A stretch of DNA of 64,000 nt from Nocardia anocheti (GTDB taxonomy: Bacteria > Actinomycetota > Actinomycetes > Mycobacteriales > Mycobacteriaceae), in NCBI RefSeq assembly GCF_029675105.1, contig NZ_JAQQFV010000005.1, positions 62,001 to 126,000 of the forward strand. The letters are read 5' to 3'. Numbering within the stretch: position 1 is the stretch's first letter; every line of letters begins with the position of its first letter. A program made the translations under genes and the position numbers. Shown in pieces: positions 1-8,606 of the stretch. The notes under the pieces were generated by a model, which had not been told where the DNA came from, made no database searches, and saw only the letters and a list, made by a program, of their open reading frames with translations.

Positions 1-128
1 TTGACGCTGTCGATCGGGTGAGAAAAACGTCGAGTTAGGGCAGGCTGACCTGGGGGTAACGTGGAGTCACGCGATAGGGTTTCGGGGGCGGAGCAACCCG
101 CAGGTGAGGACAGACTAGGAGAACGGCA

Positions 129-452
129 GTGCCGTACATCATCGCTGAACCGTGCGTTGACGTGAAGGACAAGGCGTGCATCGAAGAGTGCCCCGTGGAT
201 TGCATCTACGAGGGTGGCCGCATGCTCTACATCCAACCCGACGAGTGCGTTGACTGTGGTGCGTGTGAGCCGGTCTGCCCCGTGGAGGCGATCTTCTACG
301 AAGACGACACCCCGGACCAGTGGAGCGGCTACATCAACGCCAACGTCGACTTCTTCGACGAGCTGGGTTCTCCCGGTGGCGCGACCAAGGTGGGCAAGGT
401 CGACTACGACCCGGCCTTCATCAAGGCGCTGCCCCCCATGGCCGAAGAATGA
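129..452 (+). CDS. fdxA: 7Fe ferredoxin FdxA
   Basis: Small (107 aa) cytosolic electron carrier of the actinobacterial [3Fe-4S][4Fe-4S] ferredoxin family. Cysteines at residues 9, 17 and 21, then 40, 43, 46 and 50 form the C-x7-C-x3-CP and C-x2-C-x2-C-x3-CP pattern. By family knowledge C9, C17 and C50 bind the 3Fe cluster and C21, C40, C43 and C46 the 4Fe cluster; C25 is an extra conserved Cys. The start is GTG, with AGGAG at 117-121 seven bases upstream. Its stop overlaps the dapC start (ATGA), so the two are translationally coupled, the same pairing as recalled for Rv1177-Rv1178. Confidence 0.96.
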   Translation: MPYIIAEPCVDVKDKACIEECPVDCIYEGGRMLYIQPDECVDCGACEPVCPVEAIFYEDDTPDQWSGYINANVDFFDELGSPGGATKVGKVDYDPAFIKALPPMAEE

Positions 453-1540
453 GGGTCAGCAGCCTGCTGCCCGATTTCCCCTGGGACACCATCGCCGGGT
501 TCAAACAGAAGGCGGCCGCGCATCCCGGTGGGCTGGTGGACCTGTCCGTCGGCACGCCGGTCGACCCGGTCGACCCGCTGATCCAGGCCGCGCTGAACTC
601 GGTCGCGGCCGTCCCCGGCTACCCGACCACCCACGGCACCCCCGAACTGCGTGAGGCCGCCGTCGCGGCGCTGGCCCGCCGGTTCGGGGTCACCGGGGTC
701 GACCAGGCGGCGGTGCTGCCGGTCATCGGCACCAAGGAGCTCATCGCGGGGCTGCCGCGACTGCTCGGGCTCGGCGCCGAGGACCTGGTGGTGATCCCCG
801 AGATCGCCTACCCGACCTACGAGGTCGGTGCCCTGCTGGCCGGTGCCAAGCCGTGGCGGGCCGACGGTCTCACCCAGATCGGCCCGCAGAACCCGGCGCT
901 GATCTTCGTGAACTCGCCGTCGAACCCCACCGGCAAGGTGCTGCCCGTCGAGCACCTGCGCAAGGTGGTGGCCTTCGCCCGCGAACGCGGCGCGATCGTC
1001 GCCTCCGACGAGTGCTACCTGGGCCTGACCTGGGAGGGCGAGGCCGTCTCGATCCTCGACCCGCGCGTGTGCGACGGCGACCACACCGGTCTGCTGGCCA
1101 TCCACTCGCTGTCGAAGACCTCGAACCTGGCCAGCTACCGCGCCGGTTTCGTCGCCGGTGACCCGGAGCTGGTCGCCGAACTGCTCGAGGTGCGCAAGCA
1201 CTCCGGCATGATGCTGCCGTTCCCCATCCAGGCCGCCATGACCGCCGCCCTGCGCGACGACACCCACGAGGCCCAGCAGCGCGAACGCTACCGCGCCCGC
1301 CGCGACATCCTGCGAAAAGCCTTGCTGGCCGCCGGTTTCCGCATCGACCATTCCGACGCGGGCCTCTACCTCTGGGCCACCCGCGGCGAACCCTGCCGCC
1401 GCACCCTCGAGTGGCTCGCCGACCGAGGCATCCTCGCCGCCCCCGGCGACTTCTACGGCCCCCGTTCCCCCGAACACGTCCGCATCGCCCTCACCGCGAC
1501 CGACGAACGCATCGCCGAAGCGGCGGCCCGCCTGGCCTGA
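449..1540 (+). CDS. dapC: N-succinyldiaminopimelate aminotransferase DapC
   Basis: PLP-dependent class I/II aminotransferase (363 aa) of the succinylase branch of lysine and meso-diaminopimelate synthesis. It interconverts N-succinyl-2-amino-6-ketopimelate and N-succinyl-LL-DAP using glutamate. The Schiff-base lysine is K223 in the SLSKTSNL motif, and the substrate/cofactor motif NSPSNPTG lies upstream of it. The ATG at 449 overlaps the fdxA stop by four bases; longer in-frame starts would lie inside fdxA. dapD and dapE, the neighbouring pathway steps, are also in this window, which supports DapC over a generic aminotransferase. Confidence 0.93.
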   Translation: MRVSSLLPDFPWDTIAGFKQKAAAHPGGLVDLSVGTPVDPVDPLIQAALNSVAAVPGYPTTHGTPELREAAVAALARRFGVTGVDQAAVLPVIGTKELIAGLPRLLGLGAEDLVVIPEIAYPTYEVGALLAGAKPWRADGLTQIGPQNPALIFVNSPSNPTGKVLPVEHLRKVVAFARERGAIVASDECYLGLTWEGEAVSILDPRVCDGDHTGLLAIHSLSKTSNLASYRAGFVAGDPELVAELLEVRKHSGMMLPFPIQAAMTAALRDDTHEAQQRERYRARRDILRKALLAAGFRIDHSDAGLYLWATRGEPCRRTLEWLADRGILAAPGDFYGPRSPEHVRIALTATDERIAEAAARLA

Positions 1541-1599
1541 CACCGTTCGCTCCCGACCGGCCGGATCGACTACTGTCCGGCGGGTCGGGGCGACACGGG

Positions 1600-2983
1600 C
1601 AGTACGTCGACGGGACCGACGCCTCGGTCTTCCGTGGCAAGCCCCTGGACCCCGCCCGCGCGCTCGGCATCATCGCCCAGACCGCCGAGGCGCTCGACTA
1701 CGCCCACGAGCGCGATGTGCTGCACCGGGACGTCAAGCCCGCCAATCCTGCTGACGCCTTCGCGCGCGGGAGATCGCGTGGTGCTCACCGATTTCGGTAT
1801 CGCCCGGTTGCGCGGTGACGCTCGTCAGCTCACCCGCACCGGCGACTTCCTCGCCACCCTCGCCTACGCCTCGCCCGAACAACTGTCCGGCGGCGAGATC
1901 GACCACCGCTCCGATCAGTACTCGCTGGGCTGCACCCTGTTCGCGTTGCTGACCGGTGAAAGTCCCTTTCCCGCAGGCAATCCCGGTGCGGTAGTCGCCG
2001 CGCATCTGACCAAGCCGGTGCCTCGGGTGTCCGCGGCTGTCCGCCTGCCCGCTGGGATCGATACGATCGTCGCCCGGGCGCTGGCCAAGGAGCCCGCCGA
2101 AAGATTCGACAGCTGTGCGGAATTCGCGCGGGCGGCCGCTGTCGCGCTGTCGGGCGGTGTCGAATCGGGAGAGGGTCCGGCGTTCGCGGGTACCGCTGCG
2201 GCGCGCCATGTCTCACCCGATGCGAGCGATCGGTGGACATCGGCTGGCTCGTCGGCGTCGGCGACATCCGCGCACCCGCCCGCGCACCGGCGACCGGCCG
2301 CCGACGCGACGCGGTTCAGCGATCCCCACCATCCGACCGTCGTGAGTACACCCCGCGCCGTTCCTCGGCCGCCCGCCAGCCCCGTGTCGTACACCCGGTC
2401 ACCGCATCCGATTCCGGACCGCCGGGTCGCCGCGGGCTGGCGCACCCTCTCGGTCCTCCTGGTTGGGGTGGCGGTTCTGGGCGTGGCGGCCATCGGCATG
2501 GCAGGCGTCTACTGGAAATTCATCCGCCCCCACCGTCTGGCTCCTACGATGCCCTGGGGACAGCACCACTCGATCGCCGTGGCCTACCCCCAGATGATCC
2601 CCACCGATCCCCAGGGCGTGGGCTGGCGCGATGCCCGCTGCTCGGGCGCGGGCACCGTTGTCGCCATGGTGGGTGACCCGGTGCCGCGCGGTCAGATCAT
2701 CTGCACCCAGCCCGACGGCGTCACCATCTGGTACACCGAGTACGACTCGCAGGACGCGGTGAGCGCCTACCTCGCCGCCCACACCGAGCGCGCGGGCGAG
2801 CGTGACTTCTCGCGGATGGGCACCCTCCTCCTGTTCCGTCCCACCGACCCCGGCGCCCCGTTCACCCTCGCCACCCACGCCTGGATCACTCCTGGTCCCG
2901 ATGACGTCCTCGTCGAGGTCGCCTGGCCCGGCCACACCTTCGACGACCTCCGCACCCAGTGGTGGGACCAAGCTCCCCTGTGA
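1600..2983 (+). pseudogene. Remnant of a transmembrane Ser/Thr protein kinase (truncated and frameshifted)
   Basis: Kinase homology begins abruptly at QYVDGTDAS (1600) in one frame and runs through the catalytic loop HRDVKPAN. At about 1744-1747 it continues in the +1-shifted frame as ILLTPSRAGDRVVLTDFGIARL, then an APE-like ASPEQ and the rest of the C-lobe. The N-lobe (glycine loop, VAVK lysine, about 85 residues) is absent: only about 60 bases separate it from the dapC stop. The break at AAT/ATC fits a two-base deletion from a GCCAACATC-type sequence. The later frame still encodes a Pro/Ser/Arg linker, one membrane segment (VLLVGVAVLGVAAIGMAGVYW region) and an extracellular domain. The layout resembles the intact kinase at 61929. 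A sequencing error could explain the frameshift but not the missing N-lobe. Confidence 0.82.
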
Positions 2984-3047
2984 TCTCGACCGGGCAGAGC
3001 GGTACGGCCCGTGGCCGAGCGGTGGCCGCTGACGTGTCGCCTCGGCG

Positions 3048-3899
3048 TCAGACCAGGGGCTTTCCCTTGCGCTGACGGCGGCGCATGTCGGCGAGGGTGG
3101 CGTTGAAGGGGAAGTTGCGGATCGGGCGGGGGAGGCGGCTTACGACGGTGCCGGTGGTGCGCATGAGGCGGTTGAGGCGGCGTTCGTCGCGGGGGGTCCA
3201 GGTCATGCCCAGCTGGGTGCGGAGGTGGTCGGGGAGCAGGCCGGTGGTGTACCAGCGGTGGAAGCGGGCGAAGGGGAGGCGGATCGGGGCGGCCAGCATG
3301 CGGAGGTCGAGGAGGCGGTCGAAGTAGGCCTTGATGGTGGGGTCGATGCTGGTCAGGGGGAGGTGGGTGGACCAGTAGGCGTCGAAGGCGGCGCGGTCGG
3401 CGGGCCACATGTCGCGGGGGACCTGCAGGGTGGTGCCGAGGTGGTGGGCGTAGGAGTAGAAGACGTCGGCGACCTCGTCGTCGGTGGGGCCGTGCAGGCG
3501 GCGCATGACGTCGACCGAGCCCCAGTAGAGACAGGCGGCGACCCACAGCTGCAGGTTGCGGTCGAAGGCGTTGTACTTCACCGGGCTCTCGGCGGTGGAG
3601 CGCACGTGGCGGTGCACGCTGTCGACGGCGGCGCGGAAGGCGGCACGGTCCTCGTCGGTGCCCATCAGGGCGACCGAGAGGTAGGTGAGGGTGGTGCGGG
3701 TGCGCTTCACCGGATGCCGCATGATGCTGCCGCTGTGGACCCGTGATTCCGCGACGCCGTAGCCGACGGGGGCCAGACTGAGCTGCATGATCACGTTCGC
3801 GGTGGCGCCGTAGAAGGCGGCGGCCCCGTCGACATAGTCGCGAATATCGAAATCGGCCGGTTCGAACTTCGGCGAACGCGGGCGAGCGAGGATGGTCAT
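3048..3899 (-). CDS. Oxygenase MpaB family protein (DUF2236)
   Basis: 283-residue protein of the MpaB/DUF2236 family, which includes haem-binding rubber oxygenases (latex-clearing protein) and fungal MpaB. Typical features are the early GAAAFYGATANVIMQ and HPVKRTRTTLTY segments and the central FDRNLQLWVAACLY stretch; the substrate is unknown. Two starts are possible, at 3917 and 3899. I prefer 3899 because a likely -10 box at 3928-3933 puts transcription initiation near 3921, leaving almost no leader for the upstream ATG, and a GGGG run lies before 3899. A palindrome in the promoter suggests a TetR-type repressor encoded elsewhere. Confidence 0.85.
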   Translation of the reverse strand: MTILARPRSPKFEPADFDIRDYVDGAAAFYGATANVIMQLSLAPVGYGVAESRVHSGSIMRHPVKRTRTTLTYLSVALMGTDEDRAAFRAAVDSVHRHVRSTAESPVKYNAFDRNLQLWVAACLYWGSVDVMRRLHGPTDDEVADVFYSYAHHLGTTLQVPRDMWPADRAAFDAYWSTHLPLTSIDPTIKAYFDRLLDLRMLAAPIRLPFARFHRWYTTGLLPDHLRTQLGMTWTPRDERRLNRLMRTTGTVVSRLPRPIRNFPFNATLADMRRRQRKGKPLV

Positions 3900-3927
3900 C
3901 GTTGACCCCGTCTTCATCGGTGAGAGA

Positions 3928-3956
3928 ACTATACGTTGAATGTCTCATTCTGTCGC
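3928..3956 (-). promoter_or_regulatory. Promoter with embedded palindrome upstream of the MpaB-family gene
   Basis: Reading the minus strand, a TATAGT -10-like box lies at 3933-3928. An inverted repeat GAATG-AGA-CATTC (3950-3938) sits just upstream, between it and a weak -35 (GCGACA) near 3956-3951. The placement between -35 and -10 is that of a repressor operator. This is a sequence-only prediction. Confidence 0.45.
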
Positions 3957-4014
3957 CGGGGTGTCAACGGACGGCGGCGTACCGCGCCGGACCACACCGG
4001 GTTAGCGTGGACGA

Positions 4015-5442
4015 ATGCCTTTCGGTCCGCCGCTGCTGCTCGCCTCACTCGATCCGGTCGCCGTCGCCGCCGGGGCCGACATTCCCGACGCCGTCACCAT
4101 CGATGATGCCACCGTCTCGCGCTCCGATCTGCTGGGTGCGGCAACTTCGGTGGCGGAACGGGTGGCGCGGGCGCAGCGGGTCGCGGTGCTGGCCGAACCC
4201 ACGCTGCGCACGGTGCTCGCGGTGGTCGGCTGCCTGATCGCCGGGGTGACGGTGGTACCGGTACCGCCGGATTCCGGCAGCGCCGAGCGCGCGCACATCC
4301 TGCGGGACTCCGGCGCGCAGGCGTGGGTGGGTGCCGCGCCCGAGGACACCGAACTGCCGGTGATCCCGGTGCGCCTGCACGCGCGCTCCTGGCACACCTA
4401 TCCCGAGCCCGACCCGGCCCGCATCGCGTTCATCCTCTACACCTCCGGCACCACCGGCGCGCCCAAGGGCGTGCAGCTCAGTCGCGGCGCCATCGCCGCC
4501 GGGCTGGACGCGCTCGCCGAGGCGTGGGCGTGGACCTGGAAAGACACTCTCGTGCACGGACTTCCGCTGTTCCACGTGCACGGGCTGATCCTGGGTCTGC
4601 TCGGTCCGCTGCGGGTCGGCAGTCCGGTGATCCACACCGGCAAGCCGACGCCCGAGGCGTATGCGAAGGCGGGTGGCAGCCTGTACTTCGGGGTGCCGAC
4701 GGTCTGGTCGCGCATTGTCGAAAAGCCGGAGCTGGCCAAGGAATTGAGCGCGGCGCGGCTGCTGGTGTCGGGCAGCGCGCCGCTGCCGGTGCCGGTGTTC
4801 GAGCGGCTGCGCGAACTCACCGGGCAGGCACCGGTGGAGCGCTACGGCATGAGCGAAACCATGATCACCCTGTCGACCCGCGCCGACGGCGAGCGCAGGC
4901 CGGGCTGGGTGGGCACGCCGGTGCGCGGCGTGCAGACCCGGCTGCGCGACGAATCCGGCGAGCCGGTCCCGCACGACGGCGCCAGCATCGGTGGTCTCCA
5001 GGTGCGCGGCCCGATGCTCTTCGACGGCTATCTGAATCGCCCCGAGGCCACCGCCGCGGACTGGACCGAGGACGGCTGGTTCCGCACCGGCGACGTCGCC
5101 GTGATCGACCCCGACGGTTTCCACCGCATCGTCGGCCGCGAGTCGATCGACCTGATCAAATCCGGCGGCTACCGCATCGGCGCCGGGGAGATCGAGACCG
5201 CACTGCTCGGGCATCCGGCGGTCGCCGAGGTCGCGGTGGCCGGGCTGCCCGACGACGACCTCGGCCAGCGCATCGTGGCCTTCGTGGTGCCCCGCGCGGC
5301 GGGCTCGGCCGAGCTGGGTGCCGAGCTGACCGCCTTCGTCGGCGAACAGCTCTCGGCGCACAAGCGACCGCGCGAGGTGCGCTTCGTCGACGCCCTGCCG
5401 CGCAACGCCATGGGCAAGGTGCAGAAGAAACTGCTGGGCTGA
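4015..5442 (+). CDS. Acyl-CoA synthetase (FadD36-like)
   Basis: 475-residue member of the ANL (adenylate-forming) superfamily, which activates a carboxylic acid to acyl-AMP and then to acyl-CoA in the cytosol. The P-loop-like motif YTSGTTGAPKGV is near residue 142, the YGMSET motif follows, and the DGWFRTGDVA and GRESIDLIKSGGYRIGAGEIE segments form the C-terminal hinge. It is short for a FadD and matches the size and sequence I recall for M. tuberculosis FadD36 (Rv1193); similar enzymes act on short-chain or malonyl-type substrates. The start is the ATG at 4015. It converges on the ECF sigma gene, with both stops inside one palindrome. Confidence 0.88.
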   Translation: MPFGPPLLLASLDPVAVAAGADIPDAVTIDDATVSRSDLLGAATSVAERVARAQRVAVLAEPTLRTVLAVVGCLIAGVTVVPVPPDSGSAERAHILRDSGAQAWVGAAPEDTELPVIPVRLHARSWHTYPEPDPARIAFILYTSGTTGAPKGVQLSRGAIAAGLDALAEAWAWTWKDTLVHGLPLFHVHGLILGLLGPLRVGSPVIHTGKPTPEAYAKAGGSLYFGVPTVWSRIVEKPELAKELSAARLLVSGSAPLPVPVFERLRELTGQAPVERYGMSETMITLSTRADGERRPGWVGTPVRGVQTRLRDESGEPVPHDGASIGGLQVRGPMLFDGYLNRPEATAADWTEDGWFRTGDVAVIDPDGFHRIVGRESIDLIKSGGYRIGAGEIETALLGHPAVAEVAVAGLPDDDLGQRIVAFVVPRAAGSAELGAELTAFVGEQLSAHKRPREVRFVDALPRNAMGKVQKKLLG

Positions 5443-5454
5443 GCCCGGGCTCAG
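5439..5454. terminator. 16-bp palindrome spanning both stop codons of convergent genes
   Basis: CTGAGCCCGGGCTCAG is a perfect palindrome containing the TGA of the acyl-CoA synthetase (5440-5442) and, on the other strand, the TGA of the sigma factor (5453-5451). It could fold as a 6-bp stem with a CCGG loop in both transcripts and act as a compact bidirectional terminator, although no U tract follows. Confidence 0.4.
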
Positions 5455-6329
5455 TCGGTGAGCCGGACGGTGGCGAGCTTGTCGGGATTGCGCACCGAGT
5501 ACAGCGCGGTGACCACACCGTCGACCACCTCGATGGTGGTCACCTGGTCGACCACTCCGTCGAGGGTGGTGACCACCGCGGGCATGGCGTTGTAGGTGGC
5601 GATCCGTGCGCCCAGCTCACCCATCCGCGCGCCCTTGGCGAGCAGCCCGATGACCAGCCGCGCGACCTTGTCCGGTCCCTCCACCGGACGCCGCGCCGCG
5701 CTCACCACCCCGCCGCCGTCGCCGAGGAAGACCACATCGGGGGCGAGCACGTCCATCAGCGCCTGCACATTGCCGGTGGCGGCGGCCAGCGCGAACCGCT
5801 CGACCACCGACTGCGCCTGCGCGGGCGTGGCGATGGCGGTGTGCCGCTGCGCGTGCACCCTGGCCCTGGCCCGCTGATTGAGCTGGCGCACCGCGGCTTC
5901 GGATCGGTCCACCGCGGCCGCGATCTCGGCGTAGTCGAAGGCGAACACCTCGCGCAGCACGAACACCGCGCGTTGCAGCGGGGTGAGCGTCTCGAGCACG
6001 AGCAGCATGGCGACGGTGACGTCCTCGCCGGTGAGCACGTGCTCGACCCCGCCGTCGGCGGTGGTGGCCAGCGGCTCGGGCAGCCACGGACCCACGTACT
6101 CCTCGTGCCGGTGCGCGGCCGAGCGCAGCACCCCCAGCGCCTGCCTGGTGACGATCTGGGCCAGGTAGGCGCGGGGATTGCCGATCGCGGACAGGTCGAC
6201 CCCACGCCAGCGCAGGTAGCTGTCCTGGAGCACGTCCTCGGCGTCGACCACGGTGCCGAGGATCTCGTAGGCGATCGAGAACAGCAGCCGCCGGTTCTCG
6301 GCGAAGGTGTCCTCGTGGGAGTGGGTCAT
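5451..6329 (-). CDS. ECF41-family RNA polymerase sigma factor with C-terminal SnoaL-like domain
   Basis: 292-residue SigJ/ECF41-type sigma factor. Region 2 spans roughly residues 10-75 and region 4 roughly 100-165 (AEIAAAVDRSEAAVRQLNQRAR helix-turn-helix). Residues 175-292 form a fused NTF2/SnoaL-like domain. Family signature motifs are visible: WLPEPL at 82-87 in the linker, DGGG(V) near 205 and NPDKL at 281-285. In ECF41 factors the fused domain replaces a separate anti-sigma factor. The gene overlaps the upstream oxidoreductase by four bases (ATGA). ECF41 factors are typically encoded next to carboxymuconolactone decarboxylases, oxidoreductases or epimerases, and this arrangement fits. Confidence 0.93.
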   Translation of the reverse strand: MTHSHEDTFAENRRLLFSIAYEILGTVVDAEDVLQDSYLRWRGVDLSAIGNPRAYLAQIVTRQALGVLRSAAHRHEEYVGPWLPEPLATTADGGVEHVLTGEDVTVAMLLVLETLTPLQRAVFVLREVFAFDYAEIAAAVDRSEAAVRQLNQRARARVHAQRHTAIATPAQAQSVVERFALAAATGNVQALMDVLAPDVVFLGDGGGVVSAARRPVEGPDKVARLVIGLLAKGARMGELGARIATYNAMPAVVTTLDGVVDQVTTIEVVDGVVTALYSVRNPDKLATVRLTD

Positions 6330-7405
6330 GGCTGGCGGCCGCGCAGCCAGAGCGCGTTGCCGGTGCGCGCGGCGTGGGCGGCGTAGCGGACGATGCTCTC
6401 CTTGGCGACGGCGGCCGGGCGCCGGGCCAGATACAGCGGCAGCGGGGTGTCGTCCCCGCGCGTGGCCTGGACCACCGCGTTACGGCGGCCGATGCTCAGC
6501 GCCTGCCCGGCATAGGCCATCGAATACGGTCGCGGCGCACGTCCTTCGATCATCCGGGCGAGCGTATCGGCCGCGTGCGTGCCCTGCGGACCCGCGGTGG
6601 CACAGGCCATCCGCGCGCCGGGCACCGCCGCGCAGTCGCCGATGACGAACACGCGCGGGTCGGTGACGCTGCGCAGGTGCGCGTCGACGAGTGCGCGGCC
6701 CTCGGCGTCGACCGCGAGCCCGCTGCGCGCGGCGAGTTCGGGCACGCCCGAGACCACCGCCCACAGCGTCAGATCCGACTCCAGTTCCGTCCCCGAGCGC
6801 AGCCGCACACCCGACCCGTCGACCTGGTCGATCTCGCCACGCACACACTCGACACCCAGCCGGGCGAGCCCGCGCCGCGCACTGCGCTGCCCACCGGGCG
6901 ACAGGCTCGCGCCCAGCGTGCCGCTCACCAGGCGCACCCGCAGGTCGGGGCGGGCCTCGGCGACCTCGGCGGCGGTCTCGATGCCGGTCAGCCCGCCGCC
7001 GACCACCGTGACCACACGATCCGCGTCCAGCGCGGCCAACGCGGCGCGCCCCCGCTCGGCGCCCTCCCAGGTGCCGACCGGGATCGTGCCGGGCAGGGGC
7101 CGCGCGGTGCTGCCGACGGCCAGCAGCAGGTGGTCGAAGGCGACGTCGGTGCCGTCGTCGAGGGCCACCGTGCCGTCGCCGATCTTGTCCGCCGCCGCCA
7201 CCCGCAGCGTGATGCCGGGGCGCAGCATCTCGGTCAGCGGGGTCGCCGCCGACCCGGTGCCCGCCAGTTGCTCGTGCAACCGCACCCGCTCGATGAAATC
7301 GGCGCGCGGATTGACCACGGTGATCCGTGCCCCCGCCACCTTCGCGGCCAGCCGGTTGGCCGCCCCCGCTCCCGCATACCCTGCCCCGATCACGACGATG
7401 TGCAT
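6326..7405 (-). CDS. NAD(P)/FAD-dependent oxidoreductase (NDH-2-like), ECF41 partner
   Basis: 359-residue flavoprotein of the pyridine nucleotide-disulphide/NDH-2 fold. The N-terminal FAD Rossmann motif is GAGYAG, the NAD(P) motif GGGLTG lies in the middle, and FVIGDCAAVPG is the C-terminal FAD-binding segment. It carries no CxxC redox pair. I place the start at the ATG at 7405, preceded by GGAGG; an ATG 12 codons upstream lacks a comparable ribosome site. It is first in an operon with the ECF41 sigma factor, so it is the probable target of that sigma factor from the promoter just upstream. The physiological electron acceptor is unknown. Confidence 0.88.
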   Translation of the reverse strand: MHIVVIGAGYAGAGAANRLAAKVAGARITVVNPRADFIERVRLHEQLAGTGSAATPLTEMLRPGITLRVAAADKIGDGTVALDDGTDVAFDHLLLAVGSTARPLPGTIPVGTWEGAERGRAALAALDADRVVTVVGGGLTGIETAAEVAEARPDLRVRLVSGTLGASLSPGGQRSARRGLARLGVECVRGEIDQVDGSGVRLRSGTELESDLTLWAVVSGVPELAARSGLAVDAEGRALVDAHLRSVTDPRVFVIGDCAAVPGARMACATAGPQGTHAADTLARMIEGRAPRPYSMAYAGQALSIGRRNAVVQATRGDDTPLPLYLARRPAAVAKESIVRYAAHAARTGNALWLRGRQP

Positions 7406-7443
7406 CGCTGCCTCCTGCTGTTGGATGGTGCGTTCGACCATGG

Positions 7444-7470
7444 GATGCCGCAGGGCGCGGTTCTGTGACG
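7444..7470 (-). promoter_or_regulatory. Candidate ECF41-type promoter for the oxidoreductase-sigma operon
   Basis: On the minus strand CGTCACA (7470-7464), then 16 bases, then CATC (7447-7444). The published ECF41 promoter consensus as I recall it is TGTCACA-N16-CGTC, so each element differs by one base and the spacing is exact. The start codon at 7405 lies about 40 bases downstream. Confidence 0.6.
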
Positions 7471-7485
7471 GTGATCTGGATCACC
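7470..7485. promoter_or_regulatory. CRP-like palindrome next to the ECF41 promoter
   Basis: GGTGATCTGGATCACC has perfect 7-bp arms around TG. Its GTGA-N6-TCAC core matches the CRP/GlxR-type consensus TGTGATCTAGATCACA. It abuts the putative -35 element, a normal position for an activator. A nearly identical core occurs at 19563-19576. Confidence 0.5.
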
Positions 7486-7492
7486 GCAGGCA

Positions 7493-7526
7493 GAAGGCCC
7501 CGCACTCGGGTGAGTACGGGGCCTTC
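7493..7526 (-). terminator. Terminator hairpin downstream of dapD
   Basis: GAAGGCCCCG and CGGGGCCTTC form a perfect 10-bp stem, with ACTC/GAGT able to extend it around a small loop. It lies 13 bases beyond the dapD stop and would end dapD transcription. Confidence 0.75.
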
Positions 7527-7538
7527 GTGAAGCGTCGA

Positions 7539-8498
7539 TCAGTCGTTGGCGTGCAGGGCGGCGTTGAGTTCCACGCCGGTGCCCTTGCGCGGCACGACCT
7601 CCACCGCGCCGGTGGTGGAGTTGCGGCGGAACAGCAGGTTCGACTGCCCGGACAGCGTGGCGGCCTTGACCACGGTGCCGTCGGGGCCGGTCACCTTGGT
7701 GCCCGCGGTGACGTAGAGGCCCGCCTCGATCACGCAGTCGTCACCCAGCGAGATGCCCAGGCCCGAGTTGGCGCCCAGCAGCGAACGCTCGCCCACCGAG
7801 ATGACCTGGGTGCCGCCGCCGGACAGGGTGCCCATGATCGACGCGCCACCGCCCACATCGGTGCCGTCGGCGACGACGACACCGGCCGAGATGCGGCCCT
7901 CGACCATGGAGTTGCCCAGGGTGCCCGCGTTGAAGTTGACGAAGCCCTCGTGCATGACGGTGGTCCCCGAGGCCAGGTGCGCGCCCAGGCGCACGCGGTC
8001 GGCGTCACCGATGCGCACCCCGGAGGGCACCACGTAGTCGACCAGGCGGGGGAACTTGTCGACGCTGAGCACGGTCACCGGGCCGCGGGCGCGCAGCTTC
8101 AGCCGGGTCTGCTCGAAGCCCTCCACCGCGCACGGGCCGTGGTTGGTCCACACGACATTGCTGAGCAGGCCGAACTGACCGTCCAGGCTCAGGCCGTGCG
8201 GGCGCACCAGGCGGTGCGAGAGCAGGTGCAGGCGCAGGTAGACGTCGTGCGCGTCGACGGGGGCGGCCGACAGGTCCGCGATGGTGGTGCGCACCGCGAT
8301 CACCTCGACCCCGCGCGCCGCGTCCACGCCGAGCAGCTCGGCGAACTCGCCCGCCTCCTCGGCGTCGAGGCGCTTGGTGCCGGTCTCGGTGACCTCGCCC
8401 AGCTCCGGGCTGGGGTACCAGGTGTCGAGGACGGTCCCGTCCGAGGTCACATTGGCGATACCGACTGCGGTGGCTCCCTGAATACTCACGTCCCCCAT
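7539..8498 (-). CDS. dapD: 2,3,4,5-tetrahydropyridine-2,6-dicarboxylate N-succinyltransferase DapD
   Basis: 319-residue enzyme transferring succinate from succinyl-CoA to tetrahydrodipicolinate in DAP/lysine synthesis. It is the actinobacterial DapD type: an N-terminal domain, then a left-handed beta-helix rich in hexapeptide-like repeats ([70 protein letters not shown]). The signature stretch [10 protein letters not shown] is present. I chose the ATG at 8498 because it aligns with the M. tuberculosis N-terminus I remember; a GTG at 8489 is an alternative, and the further upstream ATG adds a non-homologous extension. It converges with the ECF41 promoter region. Confidence 0.95.
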   Translation of the reverse strand: MGDVSIQGATAVGIANVTSDGTVLDTWYPSPELGEVTETGTKRLDAEEAGEFAELLGVDAARGVEVIAVRTTIADLSAAPVDAHDVYLRLHLLSHRLVRPHGLSLDGQFGLLSNVVWTNHGPCAVEGFEQTRLKLRARGPVTVLSVDKFPRLVDYVVPSGVRIGDADRVRLGAHLASGTTVMHEGFVNFNAGTLGNSMVEGRISAGVVVADGTDVGGGASIMGTLSGGGTQVISVGERSLLGANSGLGISLGDDCVIEAGLYVTAGTKVTGPDGTVVKAATLSGQSNLLFRRNSTTGAVEVVPRKGTGVELNAALHAND

Positions 8499-8551
8499 TT
8501 TGCCGGGTCGGCCCCGCGAAGTGTGCGCTACCCCCGGTGGCCCGACGAGAA

Positions 8552-8586
8552 AGGGGTGTGCGGGCCGCGATGGCCCGCACACCCCT
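8552..8586 (-). terminator. Strong terminator hairpin after the secreted-protein gene
   Basis: AGGGGTGTGCGGGCC (8552-8566) and its exact complement (8572-8586) form a 15-bp perfect stem with a 5-base loop. It sits 20 bases past the stop of the 8607-9224 gene and insulates it from dapD. Confidence 0.8.
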
Positions 8587-8606
8587 CACGGTGTCAGCGT
8601 GTCAGA

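Noticed and set aside
1..128. RNA gene or riboswitch upstream of fdxA
   Set aside because: No structured motif beyond the ribosome site; the stretch is probably just the fdxA promoter and leader.
1541..1600. Missing kinase N-lobe hidden in another frame before 1600
   Set aside because: Only about 60 bases lie between the dapC stop and the remaining kinase homology, too short for the roughly 85 missing residues.
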